A stretch of DNA of 8,200 bases from Betaproteobacteria bacterium (GTDB taxonomy: Bacteria; Pseudomonadota; Gammaproteobacteria; Burkholderiales; Casimicrobiaceae). Every line of letters begins with the position of its first letter. The stretch's first letter is position 1. Shown here one piece after another: positions 1 through 7,859 of the stretch. The position numbers were made by a program, and so were the translations under genes. The notes under the pieces were generated by a model. That model did not search any database. It worked only from the letters and a program-made list of their open reading frames with translations, and had not been told where the DNA came from. Location of the stretch: NCBI GenBank assembly GCA_025355395.1, contig JANXZT010000290.1, positions 1-8,200 on the forward strand. Reading direction: 5' to 3'.

Positions 1-1553
1 GGGAACACGATGTCCTCTTCACCGGGTTTGCGTTCCGGACCCTTGGCAATGCCGATCAGGCGGGTCGTATGCAACCCCTGCTCGGCCAGCACCTCGGCGG
101 CGATGCCCACCTGTCCCTTGCCACCGTCGATGACCAGCAGGTCCGGTGCGGGGTATTCTCCTTCCACGATGCGCGCGCAGCGGCGGCTCAGGGCTTCACG
201 CATCGCGGCGTAATCGTCGCCGGGGGCAATCGGCGCGACATTGAACCGGCGGTATTCGGAAGTCTGCATGGCATGCCGATCGAAGATCACGCACGACGCG
301 ACGGCGCGCTCACCCATGGTGTGCGAGACATCGAAACATTCGATACGTTGCGCCGAGGGCGGCAACCCGAGGGCCGTCTGCAATGCCGCGAGCCGGTCTT
401 CCTGCGTCGCTTTCTGGGCGAGCTTCTGGCCGATGGCGAATTGCGCATTCTGCATTGCCATGGCCAGCCACACCCGGCGCTCTCCTCCCGGATTGCTCAC
501 GATCTGCACGCGTTGGCTCGCCTGCAGTGAGAGCACCTCGGCCAGGGTTTGGTGATCGCCCGCACCGGGCGCCACGATGGTGGGTGGCACCGGGCGCTCG
601 ACATAATGCTGGTCCAGGAAGGCGCAGACCACTTCGTCGAGCAATGACGCATCGGCGTGTTGCGGAAAGAAGGTGCGATCGCCAACATGTCGTCCGCCGC
701 GAATCATCACCAGGTTCACGGCCACCAGTCCCTGCTCCGCCGCCGCCACCACCACGTCGAGATCACCCGCGGTGGCGCTTTCCACGAATTGCCGCGACTG
801 GAGCTGCTGCAACCGGGTGACCTTGTCGCGGATGCGCGCGGCGCGCTCGAAGGCGAGCGTGGCACTTGCTTCCTCCATTTGCGACTGGAGTTGGGCCAAA
901 ACCTCGGTCGTCTTGCCCTGCAGGAACAAGAGCGCGCTTTGAACGTCGATCCGATACTCCTCTTCCGAAATAAGGCCCACGCACGGCGCGCTGCAGCGCT
1001 CGATCTGATGCAGCATGCAAGGCCGCGAGCGATTGGCGAATACCGTGTTCTCGCAGGTTCGCAACTGAAACACTTTTTGGAGCAGCGCCATGCCTTCGCG
1101 CACCGCCCCCGCGCTCGGAAAAGGGCCGAAGTAGCGGTGCTGGCGGTCGAGCTTGCCGCGATGAAATCGAAGCTGAGGAAATGTCTCGCCGGTCAGACAG
1201 ACGTACGGATAGCTCTTGTCGTCTCGGAACAGGATGTTGTAGCGCGGCTCCAGCGCCTTGATGAGATTGTTCTCGAGCAGCAGCGCCTCGCCCTCCGAAC
1301 GGGTGACGGTCGTCTCCACCCGTGCCACCTGCGCCACCATCACCGCGATGCGCGTTTCGTGGCCGCTTTTCTGGAAATAGCTGGACACGCGCTTCTTGAG
1401 ATCGCGCGCTTTCCCCACGTAAAGCGTTTCGCCGGCGACATCGAACATCCGGTACACGCCGGGTCGATGCGGGAGCGAGACCATCACCTCCCGCGCGTCG
1501 AACGGGGTGGTGACGGCGAGTGGTGCTGCGGCAGGCGGAGCCGGAGCTGTCAT
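1..1553 (-). CDS. uvrC: Excinuclease ABC subunit C (UvrC), 3' end beyond the window
   Basis: UvrC is the dual-incision nuclease of nucleotide excision repair; it is recruited by UvrB at the lesion and cuts on both sides of it. The 517 codons seen match the family throughout. An N-terminal GIY-YIG nuclease domain (about residues 28-105) has G32-V33-Y34 and Y45-V46-G47. A cysteine cluster C167, C179, C187, C191 has the same spacing (x11, x7, x3) as the [4Fe-4S] cysteines of E. coli UvrC. A UVR (UvrB-binding) helix pair lies near residues 212-247. The RNase H-like nuclease domain shows D408 (in FDVSH), D447 (in PGDDY) and D476 (in VIDGGKGQ), matching E. coli D399, D438 and D466. The catalytic His and the C-terminal helix-hairpin-helix region, roughly 90 residues given the usual length of about 610, lie outside the window. 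The ATG start is 9 bases after the stop of the upstream glycosylase gene, with no strong Shine-Dalgarno, which fits an operon and possible translational coupling. Identification is secure. Confidence 0.97.
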   Translation of the reverse strand, partial: MTAPAPPAAAPLAVTTPFDAREVMVSLPHRPGVYRMFDVAGETLYVGKARDLKKRVSSYFQKSGHETRIAVMVAQVARVETTVTRSEGEALLLENNLIKALEPRYNILFRDDKSYPYVCLTGETFPQLRFHRGKLDRQHRYFGPFPSAGAVREGMALLQKVFQLRTCENTVFANRSRPCMLHQIERCSAPCVGLISEEEYRIDVQSALLFLQGKTTEVLAQLQSQMEEASATLAFERAARIRDKVTRLQQLQSRQFVESATAGDLDVVVAAAEQGLVAVNLVMIRGGRHVGDRTFFPQHADASLLDEVVCAFLDQHYVERPVPPTIVAPGAGDHQTLAEVLSLQASQRVQIVSNPGGERRVWLAMAMQNAQFAIGQKLAQKATQEDRLAALQTALGLPPSAQRIECFDVSHTMGERAVASCVIFDRHAMQTSEYRRFNVAPIAPGDDYAAMREALSRRCARIVEGEYPAPDLLVIDGGKGQVGIAAEVLAEQGLHTTRLIGIAKGPERKPGEEDIVF

Positions 1554-1562
1554 GGCCGATAT

Positions 1563-2291
1563 TCAGGCAACGCGCGCCGCTGCCGGACGCGCCGACGACG
1601 CGAAATGCGCCGCGATGGCGTCGAACACGCTCCGAAACATGGCAGGCGTGAGACGGCCGGTATTGGTGTTGTACCGGCTGCAATGGTAGCTGTCGAAAAG
1701 CGCGGTGCCGCGCGCCAGTGGATGGCATGCGCCGTGGGTGAAGGGAAAGGCCGACGACTTGAGCTTCAATGCGCGCACGGCGGCTTCGTGCGCCACACGC
1801 CCCAACGCGAGAAGCGCGCCGCAATCGGGAACGCTTTGAAGGTCGGCGGCGAGATACCCATTGCATTCGCGAACTTCGGCCGGCAATGGCTTGTTGCCTG
1901 GCGGCAGACACTTCACCGAGTTGGTGATGCGGCAGTTCACGAGCTGCAGTCCATCCTCGGGGCCAATGGCGACCGGCGAGGTCGCGTAGCCGTAAGCGTG
2001 AAGCGTCTCGAACAACAGGATGCCGGCGTAATCGCCGGTGAATGGGCGGCCGCTGGCATTGGCACCGTGCAATCCGGGCGCGAGACCAACAATGGTCAGC
2101 GCTGCACCGAGCGGGCCGAACGGTGGCACCGGCCGGCAAAAATACGTCGGGTATTCCGCTTTCACCGCATCGAGAAAGGTCGCCAGCCGTGGACAACGCC
2201 TGCAGGCCGGGTCGTACACGGCGGTGGCGGGCGTGAGCGTCGCGTCTGGCAGAATGGGCCCTCTTTTCCTGGCAACGAAAGGCATGGGCAT
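1563..2291 (-). CDS. Uracil-DNA glycosylase, family 5 (UdgB type), Fe-S
   Basis: This enzyme removes uracil, and in this family often other deaminated bases such as hypoxanthine, from DNA to start base excision repair. From the chosen ATG it has 242 residues. Cysteines C30 and C33 (CRRC), C128 (NSVKC) and C143 (VRECNGYL) form the [4Fe-4S] ligand set shared by families 4 and 5. The motif at residues 69-87 (GLAPGLHGANAS then GRPFTGD) is the family-5 form; family 4 would have an acidic GExPG-type motif. The second active-site motif is H203-C204-S205 followed by RYNTNTGRLT, again family-5 like. The frame stays open upstream to an ATG at 2390, but those 33 extra residues look unrelated to the family and rich in Arg and His, so I start at 2291. 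A second ATG at 2285 is equally possible, and neither has a clear ribosome binding site. It lies directly upstream of uvrC (9-base gap), so the two are probably co-transcribed. Family confidence is high; the exact start is uncertain. Confidence 0.92.
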   Translation of the reverse strand: MPMPFVARKRGPILPDATLTPATAVYDPACRRCPRLATFLDAVKAEYPTYFCRPVPPFGPLGAALTIVGLAPGLHGANASGRPFTGDYAGILLFETLHAYGYATSPVAIGPEDGLQLVNCRITNSVKCLPPGNKPLPAEVRECNGYLAADLQSVPDCGALLALGRVAHEAAVRALKLKSSAFPFTHGACHPLARGTALFDSYHCSRYNTNTGRLTPAMFRSVFDAIAAHFASSARPAAARVA

Positions 2292-2579
2292 TGAGTAATC
2301 GAGAGATCGGGCGCGACAACGGTCGTGTTGAGAATCGGGATAAGGGGCGCTATGGCGCGGCGCGCGGGTTCGGTACCCATGCTGCCGCAATCGAATCCTG
2401 CAAGGGGATAGACCGTATCGCCACGGCCATGTTCCTGCGGCTGCCGCGCCCCATCACCGGATTGCGCGACATTGCCGGGCATCGCCATTTTGCCAGCATC
2501 AGCGTCGGGGCGCGACTTCTACTCCATCCGCGTTGTCTTGCCAACCTGCATCGTGCTTCCTGCTGAGCGCAACCTCGAG
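2292..2579. other. Divergent intergenic region between glycosylase-uvrC and hydrolase genes
   Basis: This 288-base stretch separates two divergently read genes, so it should hold the promoters of both. I found no hexamer pair close to the sigma-70 consensus, no strong inverted repeat and no protein-like reading frame. Open frames that cross it on both strands give low-complexity Arg/Ala/Pro-rich translations and look like GC-driven shadows. If the hydrolase uses the upstream TTG at 2472 instead of the ATG at 2580, the region shrinks to 180 bases. Confidence 0.5.
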
Positions 2580-3365
2580 ATGCGGGCCCACTTGCCGACG
2601 CCGGAGAAGGCGCGCCGCGATCGGCCACCGCTTTTGTTCGTGCACGGCGGTTTCTGTGACAGCTGGTGCTGGGAGCCGCATTTCCTGCCCTGGTTCGCGG
2701 CGCGCGGGTATCCATCGTACGCCGTGAGCCTTCGCGGACACGGGGCTTCGGGAGGCCACGATTCGCTGTGGGTCGCGGGGCTCGACGACTATGCCGCTGA
2801 TGTCGAGCGCGTGGCGTCGGAGCTCACGGCATCGCCAGTGCTGATCGGGCACTCGATGGGTGCGGCCGTAGTCGAGCGCTTGCTGGCGACCCGGCCCTTG
2901 CGCGGCGCGGCATTACTGGCACCGGTGCCGCCGAACGGACTCCTGGTGGTGGCCGCACGCTTGGCGGCGCAGCGCCCCGATTATCTGATGGGTATGAGTC
3001 AGCTCGATCCAGGACGACTCACGAGCGAAGTACTGCGCGCCCTGCGGCCGTACTATTTCAGCGCCGATGTGCGTGCCGAAATCCTGGCCGAAGCCGAACG
3101 CCATCTGGGCCAGGAATCGCCACGCGCACTGATGGATCTCTCATTGCGCCTGCACTGGCAACTGCCGGAGCGACCGGATGTTCCGGTGTGTGTGCTGGGT
3201 GCCGAGGGGGATCGCATTTGCACGCCCGGCGATGTGCGCGCGACGGCACGCCATCATGGCGTGGAGCCGGTAATGGTCGAAGGACTCGCGCACATGCTGA
3301 TGCTGGAGCGGCACTGGGAGCGAGGCGCCACGGCACTCCTCGAATGGCTCGACGCGCTGGCGTAA
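2580..3365 (+). CDS. Alpha/beta hydrolase (serine hydrolase fold)
   Basis: The product is a 261-residue alpha/beta hydrolase, probably cytoplasmic because no signal peptide or membrane segment is seen. With the ATG at 2580 as residue 1, the oxyanion-loop motif is VHGG (21-24), followed by WCWEPHFLPWFA and SLRGHGASGG. The nucleophile elbow is G90-H91-S92-M93-G94, the acid is probably D211 (in LGAEGDRICTPGD), and the base is H238 (in EGLAHML). The triad is therefore complete. Family members include esterases, lipases, haloperoxidase-like and lactone hydrolases, and nothing here fixes the substrate. The frame extends upstream to a TTG at 2472, which would add 36 residues. I prefer the ATG because homologous proteins usually start shortly before the PPLLFVHGG strand and the extension has no recognisable domain; the Shine-Dalgarno is weak for either start. 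It stands alone, divergent from the repair pair and convergent (60-base gap) with the c-di-GMP gene. Confidence 0.88.
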   Translation: MRAHLPTPEKARRDRPPLLFVHGGFCDSWCWEPHFLPWFAARGYPSYAVSLRGHGASGGHDSLWVAGLDDYAADVERVASELTASPVLIGHSMGAAVVERLLATRPLRGAALLAPVPPNGLLVVAARLAAQRPDYLMGMSQLDPGRLTSEVLRALRPYYFSADVRAEILAEAERHLGQESPRALMDLSLRLHWQLPERPDVPVCVLGAEGDRICTPGDVRATARHHGVEPVMVEGLAHMLMLERHWERGATALLEWLDALA

Positions 3366-3425
3366 AGCCAACGTCTCAGGGTCACGCTTGAATAGTGGCA
3401 TCGCTGCGATAGGTAGCACCCGCGA

Positions 3426-6400
3426 TCACGACCTGCGTAACGCCGGGGTGCGTGCGAGTTTCGCGAATTCTTCCACCGGCAACGGGCGGCTTAGCCAGAA
3501 CCCCTGGACGCAATGGCAGCCGCGCTTGCGTAGAAAGTCGAGTTGCGCCGCTGTCTCCACGCCCTCCGCCACCACTCGCAACCCGAGACCCGTGGCCAAG
3601 GCAATGATGGCTTCAGTGATGGCGGCATCGCCGGCATCCGTCTCCAGATCGGCGATGAAAGAAATGTCGATCTTGAGTGTGTCGACTGGAAGATGCTTCA
3701 GATGCGTAAGTGACGAAAAACCGGTGCCGAAGTCGTCGATCGCGACGGTGAAACCCTCATCGCGCAGTTGCGCCAGCACCTTGCGAATGGCATCGAGGTC
3801 GTGCAGCAGGCTTGTCTCGGTGACCTCGAGCTCGATCCACGCTGGTTTACAACCAACCCCGCGCACGATGCCGAGAATCCGGTGTACGAGATCTTCGCGG
3901 TAAAACTGTCGCGCCGACAGGTTCACCGAAACGGTCAGTGGCAGTCCCGACTTGTGCCAGGCCGCGCATTGCCGCGCCGCGGTCCGCAGCACCCACTCGC
4001 CGAGCGCATGGATAAGTCCGGACTCCTCCGCGAGCGGGATGAAAACGGATGGCGGAATTTCGCCCAGGGTTGCATCTTCCCAACGCAGCAGCGCCTCTGC
4101 TCCGACCACCTGACCATCCTCGACCCGAACCACCGGCTGGTAATGCAGTTGCAATGCACCGTCTTTGAGCGCCGCCCGCAACGCGCGCTCGAGGGTGTGC
4201 TGCTTCAACCGGTCCGCCGCCAGATCCGCCTCTAGAAACTGGTAGGTGTTGCGCCCAAGCTCCTTCGAGCGATACATCGCGACGTCGGCGTGTTTAAGGA
4301 GCTCTTCAGGGTCGTCCGAATCGTCGGGATAGACGCTGATGCCGATCGACGAGGTGACATCGATCTCGTTGTCCTCGATCATGAATGGTTGCGCCACCGC
4401 GTCCAGAAGCTTCTGGGCAATGCGCCCCAGGATGGCGGGATCCTCGAAGTCTTCCACGATGACCATGAATTCGTCACCGCCCAGGCGCGCGAGCAGGTCG
4501 CTTTCGCGCACGGCCGCCGACAATGCACTGCTCACGTGTTTCAGCAACTCGTCACCGATGCGATGGCCGAGGGTGTCGTTGACGTTCTTGAAGCGATCGA
4601 GATCGATGAAAAGCACCCCCACGCGACGGTTCGTGCGCTTGGCGAGCGCGATGGCCTGCGCCAATCGCTCGTGCAGCAACAGCCGGTTGGGCAGGCCCGT
4701 CAGCACGTCGCGCGTGGCCATGATCTGCAGCCGCTCCTCGGCCTGAATCCGCGATGAGACATCCTGCACGAACGACAGGATGGACGCGAGCCGCCCTTCG
4801 CTGTCGAGCAGGCAGGAGTGATACCACTCGCACCAGATCGTTGCGCCGTCCTTGCGGTGATTGCGCAGAAGGCCGGTTGCGCGCGGCTCGCGACCGGTCG
4901 TCAGTTGCTCGACCACACTCGTCATCTGCTCGAGATGCTCCTTGTGCACCAGCAAGTTGTCGGTGAGGGGCATTCCGAGAACTTCCTCGACGGTCCAGCC
5001 GAAGATGTTCTGTGCCTGCGGCGACCAGCGCACCAGCCGGAAATCGCGGTCCCATTCGAGCACGGCGAGCGGCGTGTTGTTGATGTGCGAGGAGAGCATC
5101 CAGTTGGCGCGGCGCAGCGCCTCCTCGTTGCGCTTTTGCTCATGCACGTCGGTGTGCACGGCGTAAATCCCCATTACCTGGCCTTCAGCATCGCGATTGG
5201 GTGCCAAATGAACCGATTCCCAGCGCGGCTCGCCGCTGGGCTGTGCCAGCAATTGCTCGGTCGATACCACTTCGCCTGCCAGCACCTGCTCGAACAACGG
5301 GCGTAGTTGGGCGGTCCGCGATTCGCCGACGACATCGCTCAACAGCCTTCCGGTCAGCGTCTTTCGCTTTTCACCCAGCCAGTCCTCGTTATGCCGGTTG
5401 AGGAAGCGCAGGTGGTAGCCCCGGTCGATGTAGGCCACGCGCGCCGGCACGTTATCCATGATGAGCCGGAGCTCGGCTTCGGAAACACGCAACGCCTCCT
5501 GCGCCTGCTTCAGGCCGTGGATGTCGTGCATCAGCACAAAGGCGCCATGCACCTCGCCATTGGCACCGGAATCGGGCACGAGGCGGATCGTCATCCAGCG
5601 CCGCGCGCCGTCGCCGCCGGCAACGATGCGATCGAACGCCGTCGGCTCACCGGCGAGCGCGCGACTAATCATTGCCTGCGCACTCTGATAGATGCCATGG
5701 CCGACGACGTCGCGCAACCGGAGCTCGGCGACCTGCAGCGGATCGAGCCCGAAATACTGCAGGAAGCTGCGGTTGACGTACTGGCAGCGCTCCTCAAGAT
5801 CGATATAGGCAACGGGAGCCGGCACGCCGTCCATGATCGCCCGCAACTGCGACTCTCGCGCCGCCAACGCGTCCTGCGCCTCGCGCAAATCGGTGATGTC
5901 GTGAGCGACGACGTAGAGACCATTGAGCGTGCCGTCGAACTTCAAGTCGGGAACGATTCGCGCGCGCATCCAGCGCGTCCGGCCAAGAATATCAACTACT
6001 GGCTGCTCGTAGGCTACGTGCTCGCCGGTCATGGCTTGCTGCACGTAAGGTGCAAGCATCAGTGACGATTCGCCCGCCGCACCGTCGGCCAGCTCGCGCC
6101 CGATGATCTCGTCGCGATCGAGCCCGGTGAGTTGCAGGAAGGCCTCGTTCACGAAGAGATAGCGGCGCTCAGGATCGAGATAGACCACCGGATCGGGGAT
6201 GTTGTCGGTGAAAAGGCGCAGCTGCTCCTCGCGGGCCGCGAGCGCCTGCTCGGTAAGCTTGAGATCGTGAATGTCGTACTCGGTGCAATAAAGCCCGCGC
6301 ACGGCACCACTCGCGTCAAGATCGGGAGCCACACGGCCGTGCATCCACCGCCGCTCACCCTCGGTGGTGGTGCTGACCCGCTCGTAGTCGACGTGCTCGC

Positions 6401-7433
6401 CCGCCTGCGCACGCTTCAATATCGGGCGCAGGAACGCCGCCACGTCGGGCGGCATTACTTCGTTCGGTGTCTTGCCGTAGATCTCACGCTGGGCGCTGCA
6501 CAGCCAGTTGGCGAACGCCTGATTGCAGAACGTGTAGCGAAGTCCGCGGTCGAGGTAGGCGATGGGGCCGGGAATGTTGTCGGCAAAAAGGCGCAGGTGC
6601 GCTTCCTGCGATTTCAAGGTCTCGCGCACCCGTACGTCGTCCTCGATGTCGGTGAGAACCGCGAAGGCTCCCACGACACGTCCGCCATGCCGGTCGGGAA
6701 AAAGCGTTACCCTCCCCCATCGAAGCTCGCCGGTCGCCGTGCGCTCGCGGCGCTCGTAGGTCATCTTGGCGCCGGCAAACACGCGCTCCAGATAGCCCTG
6801 CAGCTCTCGCCACGCGTCGGTGTCCAACACTTCCTCGATCGGCCGGCCGACCAGAGCGTCGCCGGTGGTGCCCGCGGCGTCGGCAAACGGCTGGTTGGCA
6901 AAGCGGATCCTCATCTGCCGATCGAGATAGAAAATGGCGGAGCCGGCGTTGTCGGTCACCAGCCGCAACCGGTGCTCCCGCTGACCGGATTCGATCTCGA
7001 CGCGTTTCAGCTCGTCGATGTCCGAATACATGACCAGCACGCCGCGAACGCTGCCTTGCGGCCCGTAGTCGGGGTAGTATTCGACCCGAATCCAGAACGG
7101 CGCGCGTCCTGGCGCAACCAGCTGGCGCTCGAATCCCGTGCGCTCGCCGCGCAGCGCAGATTGCAGATAGGCTTGATAAAGTTGATAGGTGTCACGGCCC
7201 ACGACCTCCAACAGCTGGTGGCCGATGACTTCCTCGGCGCGCCTGCCGGTCCATTCCAGGAACGTGCGATTGGCAAAGCGGTATCGCTCCCCACGATCGA
7301 CATAGGCGAGCGGAACGCCAAGGGCATTGAGCGTGCGCTGTGACAGTGCCGGCAGTGCGTCGCTCCCCGGCACCTCGGTGGCCGTCGGTTCCACGGTCGA
7401 CAGGTCCGGAAAATCGGTGCGTCCTAGCGCCAT
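3426..7433 (-). CDS. Seven-PAS GGDEF-EAL protein, predicted bifunctional c-di-GMP cyclase/phosphodiesterase
   Basis: A 1335-residue soluble sensor that should control the second messenger c-di-GMP (motility, biofilm). Seven PAS domains lie at about residues 33-155, 157-278, 281-402, 406-527, 531-652, 656-777 and 781-905. The GGDEF cyclase domain (about 905-1065) has GGDEF at 985-989, metal-binding D944 in FIDLD, and an inhibitory I-site R976-E-S-D979 five residues before GGDEF. The EAL phosphodiesterase domain (about 1080-1325) has E1113-A-L, N1171, E1203, D1233-D1234, K1254, E1290 and Q1310. These are spaced exactly as the catalytic set of the phosphodiesterase RocR, and loop 6 (DDFGTGFSSL) is intact. 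Both activities therefore look possible; which one dominates cannot be told from sequence. No transmembrane segment, signal peptide or receiver domain is seen, so the input is probably cytoplasmic (redox, gas or small ligand), but no PAS ligand can be named. The ATG at 7433 is the only good start: an in-frame TAA lies about 60 bases upstream. No strong Shine-Dalgarno is visible. Confidence 0.95.
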   Translation of the reverse strand: MALGRTDFPDLSTVEPTATEVPGSDALPALSQRTLNALGVPLAYVDRGERYRFANRTFLEWTGRRAEEVIGHQLLEVVGRDTYQLYQAYLQSALRGERTGFERQLVAPGRAPFWIRVEYYPDYGPQGSVRGVLVMYSDIDELKRVEIESGQREHRLRLVTDNAGSAIFYLDRQMRIRFANQPFADAAGTTGDALVGRPIEEVLDTDAWRELQGYLERVFAGAKMTYERRERTATGELRWGRVTLFPDRHGGRVVGAFAVLTDIEDDVRVRETLKSQEAHLRLFADNIPGPIAYLDRGLRYTFCNQAFANWLCSAQREIYGKTPNEVMPPDVAAFLRPILKRAQAGEHVDYERVSTTTEGERRWMHGRVAPDLDASGAVRGLYCTEYDIHDLKLTEQALAAREEQLRLFTDNIPDPVVYLDPERRYLFVNEAFLQLTGLDRDEIIGRELADGAAGESSLMLAPYVQQAMTGEHVAYEQPVVDILGRTRWMRARIVPDLKFDGTLNGLYVVAHDITDLREAQDALAARESQLRAIMDGVPAPVAYIDLEERCQYVNRSFLQYFGLDPLQVAELRLRDVVGHGIYQSAQAMISRALAGEPTAFDRIVAGGDGARRWMTIRLVPDSGANGEVHGAFVLMHDIHGLKQAQEALRVSEAELRLIMDNVPARVAYIDRGYHLRFLNRHNEDWLGEKRKTLTGRLLSDVVGESRTAQLRPLFEQVLAGEVVSTEQLLAQPSGEPRWESVHLAPNRDAEGQVMGIYAVHTDVHEQKRNEEALRRANWMLSSHINNTPLAVLEWDRDFRLVRWSPQAQNIFGWTVEEVLGMPLTDNLLVHKEHLEQMTSVVEQLTTGREPRATGLLRNHRKDGATIWCEWYHSCLLDSEGRLASILSFVQDVSSRIQAEERLQIMATRDVLTGLPNRLLLHERLAQAIALAKRTNRRVGVLFIDLDRFKNVNDTLGHRIGDELLKHVSSALSAAVRESDLLARLGGDEFMVIVEDFEDPAILGRIAQKLLDAVAQPFMIEDNEIDVTSSIGISVYPDDSDDPEELLKHADVAMYRSKELGRNTYQFLEADLAADRLKQHTLERALRAALKDGALQLHYQPVVRVEDGQVVGAEALLRWEDATLGEIPPSVFIPLAEESGLIHALGEWVLRTAARQCAAWHKSGLPLTVSVNLSARQFYREDLVHRILGIVRGVGCKPAWIELEVTETSLLHDLDAIRKVLAQLRDEGFTVAIDDFGTGFSSLTHLKHLPVDTLKIDISFIADLETDAGDAAITEAIIALATGLGLRVVAEGVETAAQLDFLRKRGCHCVQGFWLSRPLPVEEFAKLARTPALRRS
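4719..7337 (-). repeat. Seven tandem PAS-coding repeats, about 375 bp period
   Basis: This is the sensory half of the GGDEF-EAL gene. The Asp that closes the first PAS strand (in AYLD or an equivalent) falls at residues 46, 171, 295, 420, 545, 670 and 795, giving steps of 125, 124, 125, 125, 125 and 125. Five repeats (2-6) begin with a variant of RLFxDNIPxPxxYLD, and most end in a DI-x-D/E-L/K signalling helix that runs directly into the next repeat. Repeats 3 and 4 look closest to each other (RLFADNIPGPIAYLD against RLFTDNIPDPVVYLD). Repeat 7, next to the GGDEF domain, is the most different (FGWTVEEVLGMPL, RKDGATIWCEW) and resembles the usual PAS-PAC unit of diguanylate cyclases. The DNA copies have diverged widely except for short stretches, so the repeats arose by old internal duplication and not a recent event. 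Confidence 0.9.
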
Positions 7434-7740
7434 GAGGGTAATCGCGTGGGCTGCGGGTCGAAGGGCGCAGAACCCGATCCGGAATTAATCGAGGGGGGCA
7501 GCACGGAAAAGTGGGCGCAGGGCGTGGAAGAAGGTGGTCGAGCCAAGTCCGAAGCACCAAGCAAGTAACGGGCCCTGGCAGCCTCCTGACGCCCGGGGGC
7601 CGACGCCAAGCGCATCGGGCGCCGCCCAGAGCCTGCAACCGTCACTTTAGAACGTGGTGCGGCATCCCCCGCGGGCGTACGATTTCCCGGCGCGACGGGC
7701 AGATTGTTCCCGACCGCTACCCACTGCAAAGCACAACTCG

Positions 7741-7791
7741 CGCTGTCAGCGAAATCCCCATGGTGAACGTTGCTTCCGCTGACATCACAGC
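7741..7791. promoter_or_regulatory. Pair of short inverted repeats upstream of crystallin gene (possible operator)
   Basis: CGCTGTCAGCG at 7741-7751 is a perfect 5-bp inverted repeat around one base. A second, looser inverted repeat, GCTG-N6-CAGC, lies at 7778-7791. Both use the same GCTG/CAGC half-sites and sit 70-125 bases before the crystallin start codon. That is a reasonable place for a regulator site, but short GC-rich palindromes are common by chance in DNA of this composition. No known regulator consensus is recognised. Confidence 0.2.
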
Positions 7792-7851
7792 CGCGTTGCC
7801 GTCCCTAGACTTGATCGGCAGGTGGCCACCAGCCGGTCGCGCCAACCCCAT

Positions 7852-7859
7852 GGAGGAGA
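7852..7859 (+). promoter_or_regulatory. Strong Shine-Dalgarno for the crystallin gene
   Basis: GGAGGAGA lies just before the ATG at 7864, with GGAGG ending 7 bases from it. It is the only near-perfect ribosome binding site in the window and fixes the start of the secreted crystallin. It also suggests this gene is translated more strongly than its neighbours. Confidence 0.85.

Noticed and set aside
657..2294. Long (545-codon) open frame on the plus strand across the repair genes.
   Set aside because: It runs antisense to uvrC and the uracil-DNA glycosylase, both identified by many conserved motifs. Its translation is rich in Arg, His and Ala and resembles no family; such frames are common opposite GC-rich genes.
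763..2319. 518-codon minus-strand open frame overlapping uvrC and the glycosylase gene in another frame.
   Set aside because: The true proteins occupy a different minus-strand frame with clear motifs; this frame's translation is Arg/Ala-rich and unrelated to any family.
3395..3419. Small hairpin (ATCG-CTG-CGAT at 3400-3410, with possible outer GTG/CAC pairing) between the convergent hydrolase and GGDEF-EAL genes, considered as a bidirectional terminator.
   Set aside because: The stem is only 4 bp, the outer pairing is asymmetric, and no T-run follows on either strand.
6132..7343. 403-codon plus-strand open frame opposite the PAS region (and a similar 252-codon frame at 5307-6065).
   Set aside because: Both lie wholly antisense to the PAS repeats. 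Their apparent internal repetition simply mirrors the PAS repeats, and they show no recognisable domain.
7761..7776. Possible sigma-54 promoter (TGG...TTGCT) upstream of the crystallin gene.
   Set aside because: The GG and GC dinucleotides are 8 bases apart, whereas sigma-54 promoters need 10; the rest of the consensus is poor.
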